Shown here: piece by piece, positions 18,412 through 27,597 of the stretch
Layout: the number at the start of each line of letters is the position of its first letter
Position numbering within the stretch: position 1 is the first letter of the stretch
Source: Lachnospiraceae bacterium
Lineage (GTDB): Bacteria; Bacillota; Clostridia; Lachnospirales; Lachnospiraceae
Assembly (NCBI GenBank): GCA_910575475.1
Contig: CAJTGD010000005.1
Location: forward strand, 124,001 to 188,000
DNA: 64,000 bases
Direction: 5' to 3'
Position numbers and translations under genes: made by a program
The notes under the pieces: generated by a model
The model's database searches: none
Seen by the model: only the letters and a program-made list of their open reading frames with translations
What the model was told of the DNA's origin: nothing

Positions 18412-19899
18412 ATGAATCTACTATATAAAAGCACACGGGATGCACAGCATACGGTCACGGCTTCCGAGGCGATCCTGAAAGGGCTCGCTCCGGACGGCGG
18501 ATTATTCGTTCCGGTTTCCATGCCGAAGCTGGATGTCACCATGGAGCAACTGAAGGACATGTCCTATCAGGAAACGGCATATGCTGTTATGAAGCAGTTC
18601 ATGACCGATTTTACGGAGGAAGAGCTAAAGCACTGTATCGCATGTGCCTATGATTCCAAATTTGACACGGAAGTCATCGCTCCTCTCGTGAAGGTGGGGG
18701 ATACCTATCACCTGGAGCTGTTCCACGGGGCGACGATCGCGTTTAAAGACATGGCGCTTTCCATCCTGCCCCATCTTCTGACCACATCGGCAAAGAAGAA
18801 CCATGTGACCCACGAGATCGTCATCCTGACAGCAACCTCCGGCGACACGGGAAAGGCCGCGCTGGCCGGGTTCGCGGATGTGCCGGGGACAAGGATCATC
18901 GTGTTCTACCCGAAAAACGGGGTGAGCCGGGTGCAGGAGCTGCAGATGGTGACCCAAAAGGGAGCCAATACGTCGGTCGTAGCCATTCACGGGAACTTTG
19001 ACAATGCGCAGACCGGCGTGAAGGCGCTGTTTGAGGATCAGGAGCTGGAGCAGGAGCTTATGGAAAAGGGCTTCCAGTTCTCTTCCGCGAACTCCATCAA
19101 CATCGGGCGTCTCGTTCCCCAGGTTGTCTACTATGTATATGCGTATGCGAAGCTTTTGAAAAATGAAGAGATCGCCCCGGGAGAAGAAATCAATGTGACG
19201 GTGCCTACCGGGAATTTTGGAAATATCCTGGCAGCCTATTACGCGAAGCAGATGGGAGTGCCGATCGCGAAGCTGATCTGCGCCTCCAATGAAAATAAAG
19301 TCCTGTTCGACTTTTTCCGGACCGGGACCTATGATAAGAACCGGGAATTTGTCCTGACCTCTTCCCCTTCTATGGATATCCTGATCTCCAGTAACCTGGA
19401 ACGGCTCATCTATACGATCGCGGGAGCGGATGCCGAGAAGGACCAGGAGCTGATGGACGCGCTGAAAGCAGAGGGCAGATATGACATCACTCCGGAGATG
19501 AAAGAGAAGCTTTCGGATTTTGCGGGCGGCTATGCCACCGAGGAGGAGACCATGGCGGCGATACGGGATACGTACCAGTCCACAGGATATGTGATGGATC
19601 CCCATACGGCCGTGGCGGCTCATGTGTGCCGGGCTTACCGGAAGGACAGCGGGGACCAGAGGAAGCAATTGATCGCCTCCACCGCAAGTCCTTACAAGTT
19701 TGTAAAGAGCGTGATGACTGCTATTGATGAGAAATACGGCAGCATGGAGGAATTTGCACTGATCGATGAACTGGAAAAGGCTTCCGGGACGACGGTTCCC
19801 CATGCCATCGAGGAGATCCGCAGCGCACAGATCCTGCATACAAGGGAGTGCGACGCGGACAAGATGAAAGATACGGTGAAGGAAATATTGGCAATCTGA
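18412..19899 (+). CDS. thrC: Threonine synthase
   Basis: ThrC converts O-phosphohomoserine to threonine with pyridoxal phosphate. The roughly 495-residue protein is of the longer class: N-terminal LYKSTRDAQHTVTASEAILKGLAPDGGLFVP, PLP-lysine motif HGATIAFKDMALSILP (Lys in FKD), the phosphate-binding and active-site segment TATSGDTGKAALAGF, and VPTGNFGNILAAYYA. An in-frame GTG at 18403 exists; ATG 18412 is favoured by the usual N-terminus. It follows leuD closely and uses the aspartate semialdehyde branch begun by asd. Confidence 0.95.
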   Translation: MNLLYKSTRDAQHTVTASEAILKGLAPDGGLFVPVSMPKLDVTMEQLKDMSYQETAYAVMKQFMTDFTEEELKHCIACAYDSKFDTEVIAPLVKVGDTYHLELFHGATIAFKDMALSILPHLLTTSAKKNHVTHEIVILTATSGDTGKAALAGFADVPGTRIIVFYPKNGVSRVQELQMVTQKGANTSVVAIHGNFDNAQTGVKALFEDQELEQELMEKGFQFSSANSINIGRLVPQVVYYVYAYAKLLKNEEIAPGEEINVTVPTGNFGNILAAYYAKQMGVPIAKLICASNENKVLFDFFRTGTYDKNREFVLTSSPSMDILISSNLERLIYTIAGADAEKDQELMDALKAEGRYDITPEMKEKLSDFAGGYATEEETMAAIRDTYQSTGYVMDPHTAVAAHVCRAYRKDSGDQRKQLIASTASPYKFVKSVMTAIDEKYGSMEEFALIDELEKASGTTVPHAIEEIRSAQILHTRECDADKMKDTVKEILAI

Positions 19900-20030
19900 T
19901 CCGTTACTGTGCTGTCCGCATGAAAATGTAAAACGGATCAGGGCAGTGATGTAAAGAAAGAGACCGGCAGGGAGTCCGCCGCTGGTAATCTTTGCCGGAC
20001 TTCTGCTTTAGAAAGGAGCATGGACAGAAT

Positions 20031-20582
20031 ATGAAACAGATCAGTGTATTTCTGGCTGACGGATTTGAAGAGATCGAGGGACTTACCGTTGTGGATATCC
20101 TGCGCAGGGCAGGAGTTCAGGTCCATATGGTGTCCATCACAGGAGAGAAGACCATTCACGGCTCACATCAGATCGATGTGCAGGCGGACAGCCTGTTTGA
20201 GGAAATGGATTTTTCAGACACAGACATGCTGGTGCTTCCGGGAGGTATGCCCGGAACGCGGAATCTGATGAACCATAGAGGGCTGCAGGAGCTTTTACGG
20301 AGCTATCATGAAAAAGGAAAGTATCTTGCGGCAATCTGCGCGGCGCCCAGCGTTTTCGGCAGGCTGGGCTTCCTGAAAGGGCGGAAGGCATGCTGCTATC
20401 CGACATTCGAAGAAAAGCTGGAAGGCGCGGAGGTGGTTCAGGATCCGGTTTCTGCGGACGGACACATCATCACCAGCCGGGGGATGGGAACCGCCATTCC
20501 TTTCGCCTTGAAGCTGACCGCATTGCTGTGCGGAGAGGAAAAGGCAGAGGAAATCGGGCGGTCCATCATCTATTACGATTAA
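20031..20582 (+). CDS. DJ-1/PfpI family protein
   Basis: This 183-residue protein of the DJ-1/ThiJ/PfpI superfamily contains FLADGFEEIEGLTVVDILRRAGV at the N-terminus (conserved acidic Glu before the elbow), LPGGMPGTRNL, and the nucleophile elbow AAICAAPSVFGRLG with a Cys at about residue 104. These are the hallmarks of the DJ-1 clade annotated as protein deglycase or chaperone-like; activity is not certain. The start at 20031 follows AAAGGAG with a 13-base gap; the upstream in-frame codon at 19992 lacks such a site. It lies alone between thrC and tig. Confidence 0.88.
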   Translation: MKQISVFLADGFEEIEGLTVVDILRRAGVQVHMVSITGEKTIHGSHQIDVQADSLFEEMDFSDTDMLVLPGGMPGTRNLMNHRGLQELLRSYHEKGKYLAAICAAPSVFGRLGFLKGRKACCYPTFEEKLEGAEVVQDPVSADGHIITSRGMGTAIPFALKLTALLCGEEKAEEIGRSIIYYD

Positions 20583-20588
20583 AGGAAG

Positions 20589-20670
20589 GATACTGTCGGC
20601 ACCATGGCAGGGTGTGAACAGTAACCGGAGAATGGTTACAGGTCACACTTTGACCAGGCGTGACCTGTAA
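20589..20670 (+). repeat. Diverged intergenic repeat, copy E (3' hairpin part)
   Basis: GTTACAGGTCAC (20635-20646) pairs with GTGACCTGTAA (20660-20670). The stem has the same outer sequence (GTTACAG/CTGTAA) as hairpin 3 of copies A (GTTACAGATC) and D (GTTACAGTTCAC) but different inner pairs that still match. The preceding TACTGTCGGCACCATGG is only weakly like the 5' part of the family. It is located in the gap between the DJ-1 gene and tig. Confidence 0.5.
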
Positions 20671-20827
20671 TTCGTGCAAAAAGTGCTGGAAATCAGGGAA
20701 CTCTTATGCTATACTTGTTTAATGACTGTGAACACCCATGAAGTGTGAACGGAAAATGCGAATAGAAAGATGATATAGATTGGCCCGCATACGGCCGGGT
20801 ATCTGCAAAATCAAGGAGGAAATGAAA

Positions 20828-22114
20828 ATGAGTCTACAGGTAGAAAAGTTAGAGCATAATATGGCAAAGCTTACGATCGAGGTTGCCGCTGAGGAAGTGG
20901 AGAAGGCGATCCAGGCGGCATATCTGAAGCAGCGCGGGAAGATCTCTCTCCCGGGCTTCCGTAAGGGAAAGGTACCGCGCCAGATGCTGGAAAAGATGTA
21001 CGGAGCGGAGATCTTTTACGAGGACGCTATCAACCGTATGATCCCCACCGCTTACAGCCAGGCTTATGACGAGTGTGAGCTGGATATTGTGTCCCAGCCT
21101 GAAGTAGACGTGGTACAGATGGAGAAGGGCAAGCCCTTTATCTTTACAGCGGAAGTGGCGGTGAAGCCGGAAGTGAAGCTGGGAGAATACAAGGGCCTCA
21201 AGGTAGATAAGATCCCTGTGGAAGTGACCCCGGAAGATGTAGATGCAGAGATCCAGAGGGAGCGTGAGCGCAACGGAAGAACGGTGGAAGTGACAGACCG
21301 GAGCGTGGCAAAGGATGATATGATCACACTGGATTTTGAAGGATTTGTAGACGGAGAAGCATTTAAGGGCGGCAAGGGCACGGATTATCCGCTGACCATC
21401 GGTTCCGGCGCGTTTATCCCGGGATTTGAGGAGCAGCTCATCGGCGCTGAGATCGATCAGGATGTGGAAGTGAACGTGAAGTTCCCGGAAGATTATCATG
21501 AGAAGAGCTTGGCCGGAAAGGATGCGCTGTTCAAATGCGTGGTACACACAATTAAAGAAAAAGAACTGCCGGAGCTGGATGACGAATTTGCATCCGATGT
21601 GTCCGAGTGCGAGACGCTCGAAGAGTACAGACAGGAAGTAGAGAAGAAGCTGACCGACCGGAAGCAGGCTGAGGCACGGGAGAAGATCGAGGATCAGGCA
21701 GTAGATCAGGCAGCGGAGAATGCCGAGATGGATATCCCCCAGCCGATGATCGATCTGCAGGTACGGCAGATGGAGGATGATATGGGCTACCGTCTCCAGA
21801 TGCAGGGCATGACAAAGGAGATGTACTTCCAGATGACAGGTCTGACAGAGGAACGGATGAAGCAGGATCTGGAAGCTCAGGCGCTGAAGACCATCCGGAC
21901 CAGACTGGTACTGGAAGCCGTCGCGAAAGCAGAGAATATTGTCGTGTCTGAGGAGCGCCTGGAGGAAGAACTGAAGAAGATGGCGGAGACATACGGCAGA
22001 GATCTGGAAGGCTTCAAGGAGTACATGGGCGAGAAGCGGATCGAAGAAATGAAGGAAAGCATCGCGGTACAGGACGCGATCACCCTGATCGCGGATGCGG
22101 CAGTGGAAGAATAA
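20828..22114 (+). CDS. tig: Trigger factor, ribosome-associated chaperone and prolyl isomerase
   Basis: Trigger factor binds at the ribosome exit tunnel, near protein L23, and helps nascent chains fold. The 428-residue product has an N-terminal ribosome-binding domain with the signature GFRKGKVPRQMLEKMYG (residues 42-58), an FKBP-type prolyl isomerase domain around 150-240 (TLDFEGFVDGEAFKGGKGTD, GSGAFIPGFEEQLIG), and a helical chaperone C-terminal part. The ATG at 20828 is preferred over 20780 and 20822 because AAGGAGG ends 8 bases before it. The order tig-clpP-clpX-lon is a classic proteostasis cluster. Confidence 0.96.
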   Translation: MSLQVEKLEHNMAKLTIEVAAEEVEKAIQAAYLKQRGKISLPGFRKGKVPRQMLEKMYGAEIFYEDAINRMIPTAYSQAYDECELDIVSQPEVDVVQMEKGKPFIFTAEVAVKPEVKLGEYKGLKVDKIPVEVTPEDVDAEIQRERERNGRTVEVTDRSVAKDDMITLDFEGFVDGEAFKGGKGTDYPLTIGSGAFIPGFEEQLIGAEIDQDVEVNVKFPEDYHEKSLAGKDALFKCVVHTIKEKELPELDDEFASDVSECETLEEYRQEVEKKLTDRKQAEAREKIEDQAVDQAAENAEMDIPQPMIDLQVRQMEDDMGYRLQMQGMTKEMYFQMTGLTEERMKQDLEAQALKTIRTRLVLEAVAKAENIVVSEERLEEELKKMAETYGRDLEGFKEYMGEKRIEEMKESIAVQDAITLIADAAVEE

Positions 22115-22194
22115 TAGAATAAAAGTGCGCCCGGGCGCACGAGGACCGTCCATTCCGCGGGAATGGCGGCAGATAGAAAGAAGGAGAATTTTAA

Positions 22195-22776
22195 ATGAGT
22201 TTAGTACCTTATGTCATTGAACAGACAAGCCGGGGGGAACGCTCTTACGATATTTATTCCCGATTATTAAAGGACCGGATCATCTTTCTGGGAGAGGAAG
22301 TAAGTGACGTGTCGGCAAACATCGTGGTTGCTCAGCTGTTGTTTCTGGAAGCGGATGATCCCAACAAGGACATCCAGCTCTATATCAACAGTCCGGGCGG
22401 TTCCGTGACCGCAGGGCTGGCGATCTACGACACGATGCAGTATATCAAGTGCGATGTGTCTACCGTGTGTATCGGCATGGCGGCCAGCATGGGTTCCTTC
22501 CTGCTCTCCGGCGGCGCCAAGGGCAAGCGGTTTGCCCTGCCCAATGCGGAGATCATGATCCACCAGCCGTCCGGCGGCGCCAGAGGACAGGCGACGGAGA
22601 TCCAGATCGCGGCAGAGCACATTCTGCGTACCAGAAAGAGATTGAACGAGATCCTTGCGGCCAATACGGGGCAGTCCCTTGAGGTCATCCAGGTGGATAC
22701 GGAGCGGGATAACTTTATGTCTGCACAGGAAGCAAAGGATTACGGACTGGTAGACGAAGTCATTGCCAAGCACTAA
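22195..22776 (+). CDS. clpP: ATP-dependent Clp protease proteolytic subunit
   Basis: ClpP forms the 14-subunit serine protease chamber fed by ClpX and other AAA+ unfoldases. The 193-residue length is normal. Catalytic triad segments are visible: Ser in [14 protein letters not shown] (about residue 97), His in [12 protein letters not shown] (about 122) and Asp in [15 protein letters not shown] (about 171). GAAGGAG precedes the ATG. The gene lies 80 bases after tig and 180 before clpX; the tig-clpP gap has a GTGCGCCCGGGCGCAC palindrome (about 22125-22140). Confidence 0.97.
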   Translation: MSLVPYVIEQTSRGERSYDIYSRLLKDRIIFLGEEVSDVSANIVVAQLLFLEADDPNKDIQLYINSPGGSVTAGLAIYDTMQYIKCDVSTVCIGMAASMGSFLLSGGAKGKRFALPNAEIMIHQPSGGARGQATEIQIAAEHILRTRKRLNEILAANTGQSLEVIQVDTERDNFMSAQEAKDYGLVDEVIAKH

Positions 22777-22956
22777 CGTATGAAAGGAAACTTTCATGAC
22801 TATTTGTGCCAGGAACCGGCATGACGGCGAAGATGAAAAGCAGCCCGGCGGGTTTTGGGGGCCGGACGGATTAAAATGCGTGTCACGGTTCGGCTTTCTT
22901 TGGATGGAAGCAGGACAGTTGCGTATACTCAATTTTAATATGAGGTGAAAATAAAA

Positions 22957-24228
22957 ATGGCAGGAAAAGTAATGGATGAGATTGTAAGATGTTCCTTCTG
23001 CAATAAATCGCAGAATCAGGTCCGCAAGCTGATCGCGGGGCCGAACGGGGCCTACATCTGTGATGAATGCGTGGATGTCTGCTCCGAGATTATTGAAGAA
23101 GAGCTGGAATACGATGAGAGAAATCCGTTTGCTGACATCAATCTGCTCACACCGGAAGAGATGAAGGCATTTCTGGATGATTATGTGATCGGACAGGAAG
23201 AAGCGAAAAAAGTACTTTCGGTTGCGGTATATAACCATTACAAAAGGATTCTGGCGGAGCAGGACCTGGGCGTGGAGTTGCAGAAGAGCAACATCCTGAT
23301 GCTGGGGCCGACAGGCTGCGGAAAGACCCTGCTTGCGCAGACGCTTGCAAAGATTCTGAATGTTCCCTTTGCCATTGCAGACGCGACAGCTCTGACAGAG
23401 GCAGGATATGTGGGAGAGGATGTGGAGAACATCCTTTTGAAGGTGATCCAGGCTGCGGACGGGGATATCGAGCGTGCGGAGCATGGTATCATTTATATTG
23501 ATGAGATCGACAAGATCACAAGAAAGTCGGAAAATCCGTCGATCACCCGTGATGTATCCGGAGAGGGCGTGCAGCAGGCGCTCTTGAAGATCATAGAAGG
23601 GACGATCGCATCGGTTCCCCCTCAGGGCGGAAGAAAGCATCCCCATCAGGAGCTGATCCAGATCGACACGACCAACATTCTGTTTATCTGCGGCGGCGCG
23701 TTTGAAGGGATCGACAAGATCATCGAGACCCGTCTGGACAGGAAGTCCATCGGCTTTAACGCGGAGATCACGACCCAGCATGAGTACAATGTGGATGTGC
23801 TGCTTAAAGAGGTGCTTCCCCAGGATCTGGTCAAATTCGGCCTGATCCCGGAGCTGGTGGGCCGTCTTCCGGTGACGGTATCTCTGGAAATGCTGGATAA
23901 AAAGGCATTGATCCGGATCCTGACCGAACCAAAGAGCGCCATTGTCAAGCAGTATCAGAAGCTTTTGGAGCTTGACGGCGTGCGCCTGCTGTTTGACCGG
24001 GATGCATTGACTGCCATTGCAGAGACCACACTTGCAAGAAAGACCGGTGCCAGAGGGCTGCGGGCGATCATGGAGGGTATCATGATGGATACCATGTTCC
24101 GTGTGCCGTCGGATGAGACGATCAAGGAGTGCAGGATCACGAAGGATGTGGTGAAAGGGACCGGACAGCCGTTGTATGAATGCGACGGAGAGGAACGCAG
24201 GTCATTTCTGACATCTCAGAGTGCATAG
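22957..24228 (+). CDS. clpX: ATP-dependent Clp protease ATP-binding subunit ClpX
   Basis: ClpX unfolds substrates and threads them into ClpP. The 423-residue product has the N-terminal C4 zinc-binding domain ([18 protein letters not shown], then CDECVD), Walker [16 protein letters not shown], Walker [11 protein letters not shown], the pore loop GYVGED, the IGF-like ClpP-contact loop region, and sensor 2 [13 protein letters not shown] 22957 is chosen over 22945 because it follows GAGGTG at a usable distance and begins the zinc domain normally. A terminator-like hairpin follows at 24251. Confidence 0.97.
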   Translation: MAGKVMDEIVRCSFCNKSQNQVRKLIAGPNGAYICDECVDVCSEIIEEELEYDERNPFADINLLTPEEMKAFLDDYVIGQEEAKKVLSVAVYNHYKRILAEQDLGVELQKSNILMLGPTGCGKTLLAQTLAKILNVPFAIADATALTEAGYVGEDVENILLKVIQAADGDIERAEHGIIYIDEIDKITRKSENPSITRDVSGEGVQQALLKIIEGTIASVPPQGGRKHPHQELIQIDTTNILFICGGAFEGIDKIIETRLDRKSIGFNAEITTQHEYNVDVLLKEVLPQDLVKFGLIPELVGRLPVTVSLEMLDKKALIRILTEPKSAIVKQYQKLLELDGVRLLFDRDALTAIAETTLARKTGARGLRAIMEGIMMDTMFRVPSDETIKECRITKDVVKGTGQPLYECDGEERRSFLTSQSA

Positions 24229-24250
24229 CAGATCTTTAAAATATAATAGA

Positions 24251-24289
24251 GGGCGGGTATTGTGGTTTGGCCATATACCTGCCTTTTCC
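24251..24289 (+). terminator. Rho-independent terminator after clpX
   Basis: GGCGGGTAT pairs with ATACCTGCC (one G-T wobble) and is followed by TTTTCC. A second small hairpin, AGCGTCA/TGACGCT (24325-24348), lies between it and lon. This suggests lon has its own promoter, although read-through is possible. Confidence 0.7.
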
Positions 24290-24420
24290 ATATTGAATAC
24301 GACAGCGAAACGTATTATGATGAAAGCGTCAGAAGGTATTTTGACGCTGTTGCGTTTGGCGCAATACTCACGGCAGATTTCATCGGCCATGAGTATCATT
24401 ACAAATAGGAGAAGTGATAC

Positions 24421-26739
24421 ATGAAGAGTGAAATCAAAAGCCTCCCGATGGTTGCCCTGCGGGGGATGACGATCATGCCGGAGATGGTGGTGCATTTTGA
24501 TATCAGCCGGGAGCGGTCGATCGCCGCGGTGCAGGAGGCCATGGTGGAGGATCAGAAGATATTCCTTGTACTGCAGAGAGAGCAGGACGCGGAAAATCCG
24601 GGCCAGAAGGAGATGTATGAGGTGGGCACGGTGGCTTCGGTCCGGCAGATCATCAAGCTGCCGAAGAAGATCCTTCGGGTTCTGGTGGCAGGAGAGGCGA
24701 GGGGGATCCTGAAAAGCATAGAATATGAGACGCCTTATCTGCGGGCAGAGGTGGAGATCCTGGATGAGTCGGATTTCCAGTCTCCGGAGGATCTGAACGG
24801 ACAGGCCATGATACGCGGCCTGAAAGACATTTTCGTGGACTATGCCGCGAAAAACGGGAAGATGTCCAAGGAAGGGGTCGGCCGGATCCTGGAGATCAGC
24901 GATCTGAAGGAGCTGGTGGATGAGATCTCCGCCAACATTCCGCTGTATTATACGGACCAGCAGGAGATCCTGAACCAGACGGACTTTTGGAAACGGTATG
25001 AGATGCTGGCATTCAAGCTGGTCAACGAGGTGCAGATTATGGATATCAAGGATGATATCCGGGCCAAGGTCAAGGAACGGGTGGACAAGCACCAGCGGGA
25101 ATATATCCTTCGGGAGCAGTTAAAGCTGATCCGGGAGGAGTTAGGCGACGATACCACCCTGTCCGACGCGGAGGAATTTGAGCAGGCAGCCAAAAAGCTG
25201 AAGGCGCCCAAAGAAGTGAAGGATAAGCTGGCAAAGGAGATCAGCCGTTTTAAGAGCTCACTGAACAGTCCGGCAGAGAGCGGGGTGCTGCGTACCTATA
25301 TTGAGACGATCCTGGAGATGCCATGGAACAAGGCGGCGAAGGACAGCTCGGACCTTGCGTTTGCCGAGCAGGTGCTGGAGGAGGACCACTACGGACTGGA
25401 GCAGGTCAAAGAGCGGGTACTGGAATTTCTTGCGGTGCGGACTCTGACGAAAAAGGGAGAAAGCCCGATCCTCTGTCTGGCAGGACCTCCGGGAACCGGC
25501 AAGACTTCCATTGCGAAGTCCCTGGCGCGGGCGCTGAAAAAGCCCTATGTGCGCATTTCCCTGGGCGGGGTGCGGGACGAGGCGGAGATCCGGGGACACC
25601 GGAAGACCTATGTAGGAGCCATGCCGGGACGGATCGCCAACGGCATCCGCATGGCGGGAGTGAAAAATCCGCTGCTTCTTTTGGATGAAATTGACAAGAT
25701 CAGTACAGACTATAAGGGAGACACCTTCTCGGCACTGCTGGAGGTGCTGGACAGCGAGCAGAACAGCAGATTCCGGGATCATTACCTGGAGGTGCCGCTG
25801 GATCTGTCGGAGGTGCTTTTCGTGGCTACGGCCAATACGCTGCAGACCATTCCGCGGCCCCTTCTGGACCGTATGGAGGTGGTGGAGGTGAGCAGCTATA
25901 CGGAGAATGAAAAGCTTCACATTGCGGCGGAGCATCTGATTCCGAAGCAGCTGGAGAAGCACGGGCTCACCCCGGACATGCTGACGTTCAGCAGGCAGGC
26001 TGTCTGGAAAATGGCGAAGAATTATACGAAGGAGGCCGGGGTCCGGCAGCTGGAGCGGGAGATCGGAAATGTGTGCCGGAAGTCCGCAAAGGAAATCCTG
26101 ACAAAGAACAGGAAAAAAATCGCCGTTACGGAGAAGAATATCCAGAAGTATCTTGGGAAAGAGAAGTATTCCTATCAGATGGCAAATGATTCGGACGAGG
26201 TAGGGATCGTCCGGGGGCTGGCATGGACGAGTGTGGGCGGAGATACGCTCCAGATCGAGGTGAACATCATGCCGGGGAAGGGCGAGCTGATGCTGACCGG
26301 ACAGTTGGGAGACGTGATGAAGGAATCCGCCCGGACCGGGATCAGCTATATCCGTTCCATCAGCAGCCGTTATGAGATTCCGGAGGACTTTTTTGAAACC
26401 CATGATATCCATGTACATATTCCGGAGGGTGCGGTTCCAAAGGACGGACCGTCTGCCGGGATAACCATGGCCACGGCCATGCTTTCCGCCGTCACAGCCC
26501 GGAAGGTGCGCGCGGACCTTGCGATGACAGGGGAGGTGACGCTCCGGGGCCGGGTGCTGCCCATCGGCGGCTTGAAGGAAAAGCTCCTGGCGGCGAAAAA
26601 CGCGGGGATCAAGACGGTCCTGATCCCGAAGAAGAACAAGGCGGATGTGGAGGAACTGTCCTCGGAGATCACGAAGGGGCTGGAGATCGTTCCGGTGGAG
26701 CATATGGACGAGGTGCTGGAGCGGGCGCTTGTATCCTAA
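24421..26739 (+). CDS. lon: ATP-dependent Lon protease
   Basis: Lon is a homohexameric AAA+ serine protease for damaged and regulatory proteins. The 772-residue product shows the order: N-terminal substrate-binding domain (about 1-200), AAA+ domain with Walker A GPPGTGKTSIAKS (about 356-368) and Walker B LLLLDEIDKIS, then the protease domain with the catalytic Ser in PKDGPSAGITMATAM (about residue 681) and Lys in LPIGGLKEKLLAAKNAG (about 724). It ends 126 bases before ysxC. The lon-ysxC order is common in Firmicutes. Confidence 0.97.
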   Translation: MKSEIKSLPMVALRGMTIMPEMVVHFDISRERSIAAVQEAMVEDQKIFLVLQREQDAENPGQKEMYEVGTVASVRQIIKLPKKILRVLVAGEARGILKSIEYETPYLRAEVEILDESDFQSPEDLNGQAMIRGLKDIFVDYAAKNGKMSKEGVGRILEISDLKELVDEISANIPLYYTDQQEILNQTDFWKRYEMLAFKLVNEVQIMDIKDDIRAKVKERVDKHQREYILREQLKLIREELGDDTTLSDAEEFEQAAKKLKAPKEVKDKLAKEISRFKSSLNSPAESGVLRTYIETILEMPWNKAAKDSSDLAFAEQVLEEDHYGLEQVKERVLEFLAVRTLTKKGESPILCLAGPPGTGKTSIAKSLARALKKPYVRISLGGVRDEAEIRGHRKTYVGAMPGRIANGIRMAGVKNPLLLLDEIDKISTDYKGDTFSALLEVLDSEQNSRFRDHYLEVPLDLSEVLFVATANTLQTIPRPLLDRMEVVEVSSYTENEKLHIAAEHLIPKQLEKHGLTPDMLTFSRQAVWKMAKNYTKEAGVRQLEREIGNVCRKSAKEILTKNRKKIAVTEKNIQKYLGKEKYSYQMANDSDEVGIVRGLAWTSVGGDTLQIEVNIMPGKGELMLTGQLGDVMKESARTGISYIRSISSRYEIPEDFFETHDIHVHIPEGAVPKDGPSAGITMATAMLSAVTARKVRADLAMTGEVTLRGRVLPIGGLKEKLLAAKNAGIKTVLIPKKNKADVEELSSEITKGLEIVPVEHMDEVLERALVS

Positions 26740-26865
26740 ACGGCCATAGAGTATACCCCGAGGGCACTTCCGTTATGGCCATTCGGCCGTTTCACAAGGT
26801 ATACCCAGGGGCATTTCGTTATGGCCTTCAGCCGTTTCACAAGGTATAACAGACAGGAGAAATAT
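26740..26865 (+). repeat. Short tandem direct repeat with GGCC hairpins between lon and ysxC
   Basis: Two units of about 45-48 bases (starting near 26753 and 26800) share the order GTATACCC, GGGGCAT or GAGGGCA, TTATGGCC, TTCGGCCG or TTCAGCCG, TTTCACAAG. A third partial GTATAAC follows the second. Within a unit, GGCC-rich segments could fold locally (ATGGCCATTCGGCCGTTT). Its role is unknown; the unit boundaries are approximate. Confidence 0.6.
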
Positions 26866-27468
26866 ATGGTAATTAAAAATGTAAACCTGGAGACCGTATG
26901 CGGAATCACCAGCCGGCTTCCGGAGAACGACAAGCCGGAGGTGGCTTTCGCGGGAAAATCCAACGTAGGGAAGTCGTCCCTGATCAATGCGCTGATGAAT
27001 CGGAAGTCCTATGCCCGGATCTCGGCGACGCCGGGGAAGACGCAGACCATCAATTTTTACAGTATCAATGAGGAAATGTATCTGGTGGATCTTCCCGGAT
27101 ACGGCTATGCCAAGGTTTCCGAGAAGGAAAAGGCACAGTGGGGAAAGCTGGTGGAACGCTATCTCCACGGCTCTTCCATGCTTAAGGCAGTCTTTCTGCT
27201 GATCGATATCCGGCATGTGCCGTCCGCCAATGACAGGATGATGTATGAATGGATCCTGGACAAAGGATTCCAGCCGATCATGATCCTGACCAAGCTGGAC
27301 AAGCTGAAGCGCAGCCAGGTGCAGAAGCAGATCAAGGTGGTCAAGGAAGGGCTTAAGCTGGTGCCGGGAACAAGGGTGATCCCGTTTTCTTCCGTCACGA
27401 AGCAGGGACGGGAGGAGATCTGGGAGGTCATAGAATCCTTTCTAGAGCAGGAAGAGGCGGAGCAGTGA
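26866..27468 (+). CDS. ysxC: Ribosome biogenesis GTP-binding protein YsxC/YihA
   Basis: This essential-type small GTPase is involved in large ribosomal subunit assembly. The 200-residue protein carries G1 AGKSNVGKSSLINAL, G2/switch region around SATPGKTQTINFY, G3 DLPGYGYAKV, G4 TKLDKL and G5 near PFSSVTKQG. The start at 26866 gives the normal N-terminus; ACAGGAGA lies 7 bases upstream, while the in-frame ATG at 26821 lies inside the repeat. The stop falls in the first bases of dispersed repeat copy B. Confidence 0.95.
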   Translation: MVIKNVNLETVCGITSRLPENDKPEVAFAGKSNVGKSSLINALMNRKSYARISATPGKTQTINFYSINEEMYLVDLPGYGYAKVSEKEKAQWGKLVERYLHGSSMLKAVFLLIDIRHVPSANDRMMYEWILDKGFQPIMILTKLDKLKRSQVQKQIKVVKEGLKLVPGTRVIPFSSVTKQGREEIWEVIESFLEQEEAEQ

Positions 27469-27530
27469 CTGTTCACGGTGCCTTGCATCTTGCTGCAGGG
27501 CATCCGGCCGATAAAGCCGCGGTTTCAGAG
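27465..27530 (+). repeat. Dispersed structured intergenic repeat, copy B (5' part)
   Basis: This copy contains ACTGTTCACGGTGCCTTGCA, then the loop TCTTGC, then TGCAGGGCATCCGGCC and the ATAAAGCCGCGGTTTCAG box. Hairpin 1 keeps pairing through a T-G wobble (GCCTTGCA/TGCAGGGC). The copy begins at the ysxC stop codon and breaks off after hairpin 1 and its conserved linker. Confidence 0.7.
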
Positions 27531-27597
27531 AATGGTAGTAAATGAAAGGTCCGGGCAGAGCGACCCGGATGAAAAGCAGGACAGAGGTGTATAGTTC

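Noticed and set aside
20641..20665. CtsR-like heptads (TTTGACC AGG CGTGACC) upstream of tig
   Set aside because: The second heptad has two mismatches, and the bases form one arm of the GTTACAGGTCAC hairpin belonging to the dispersed repeat family. No matching sites are seen upstream of clpP, clpX or lon.
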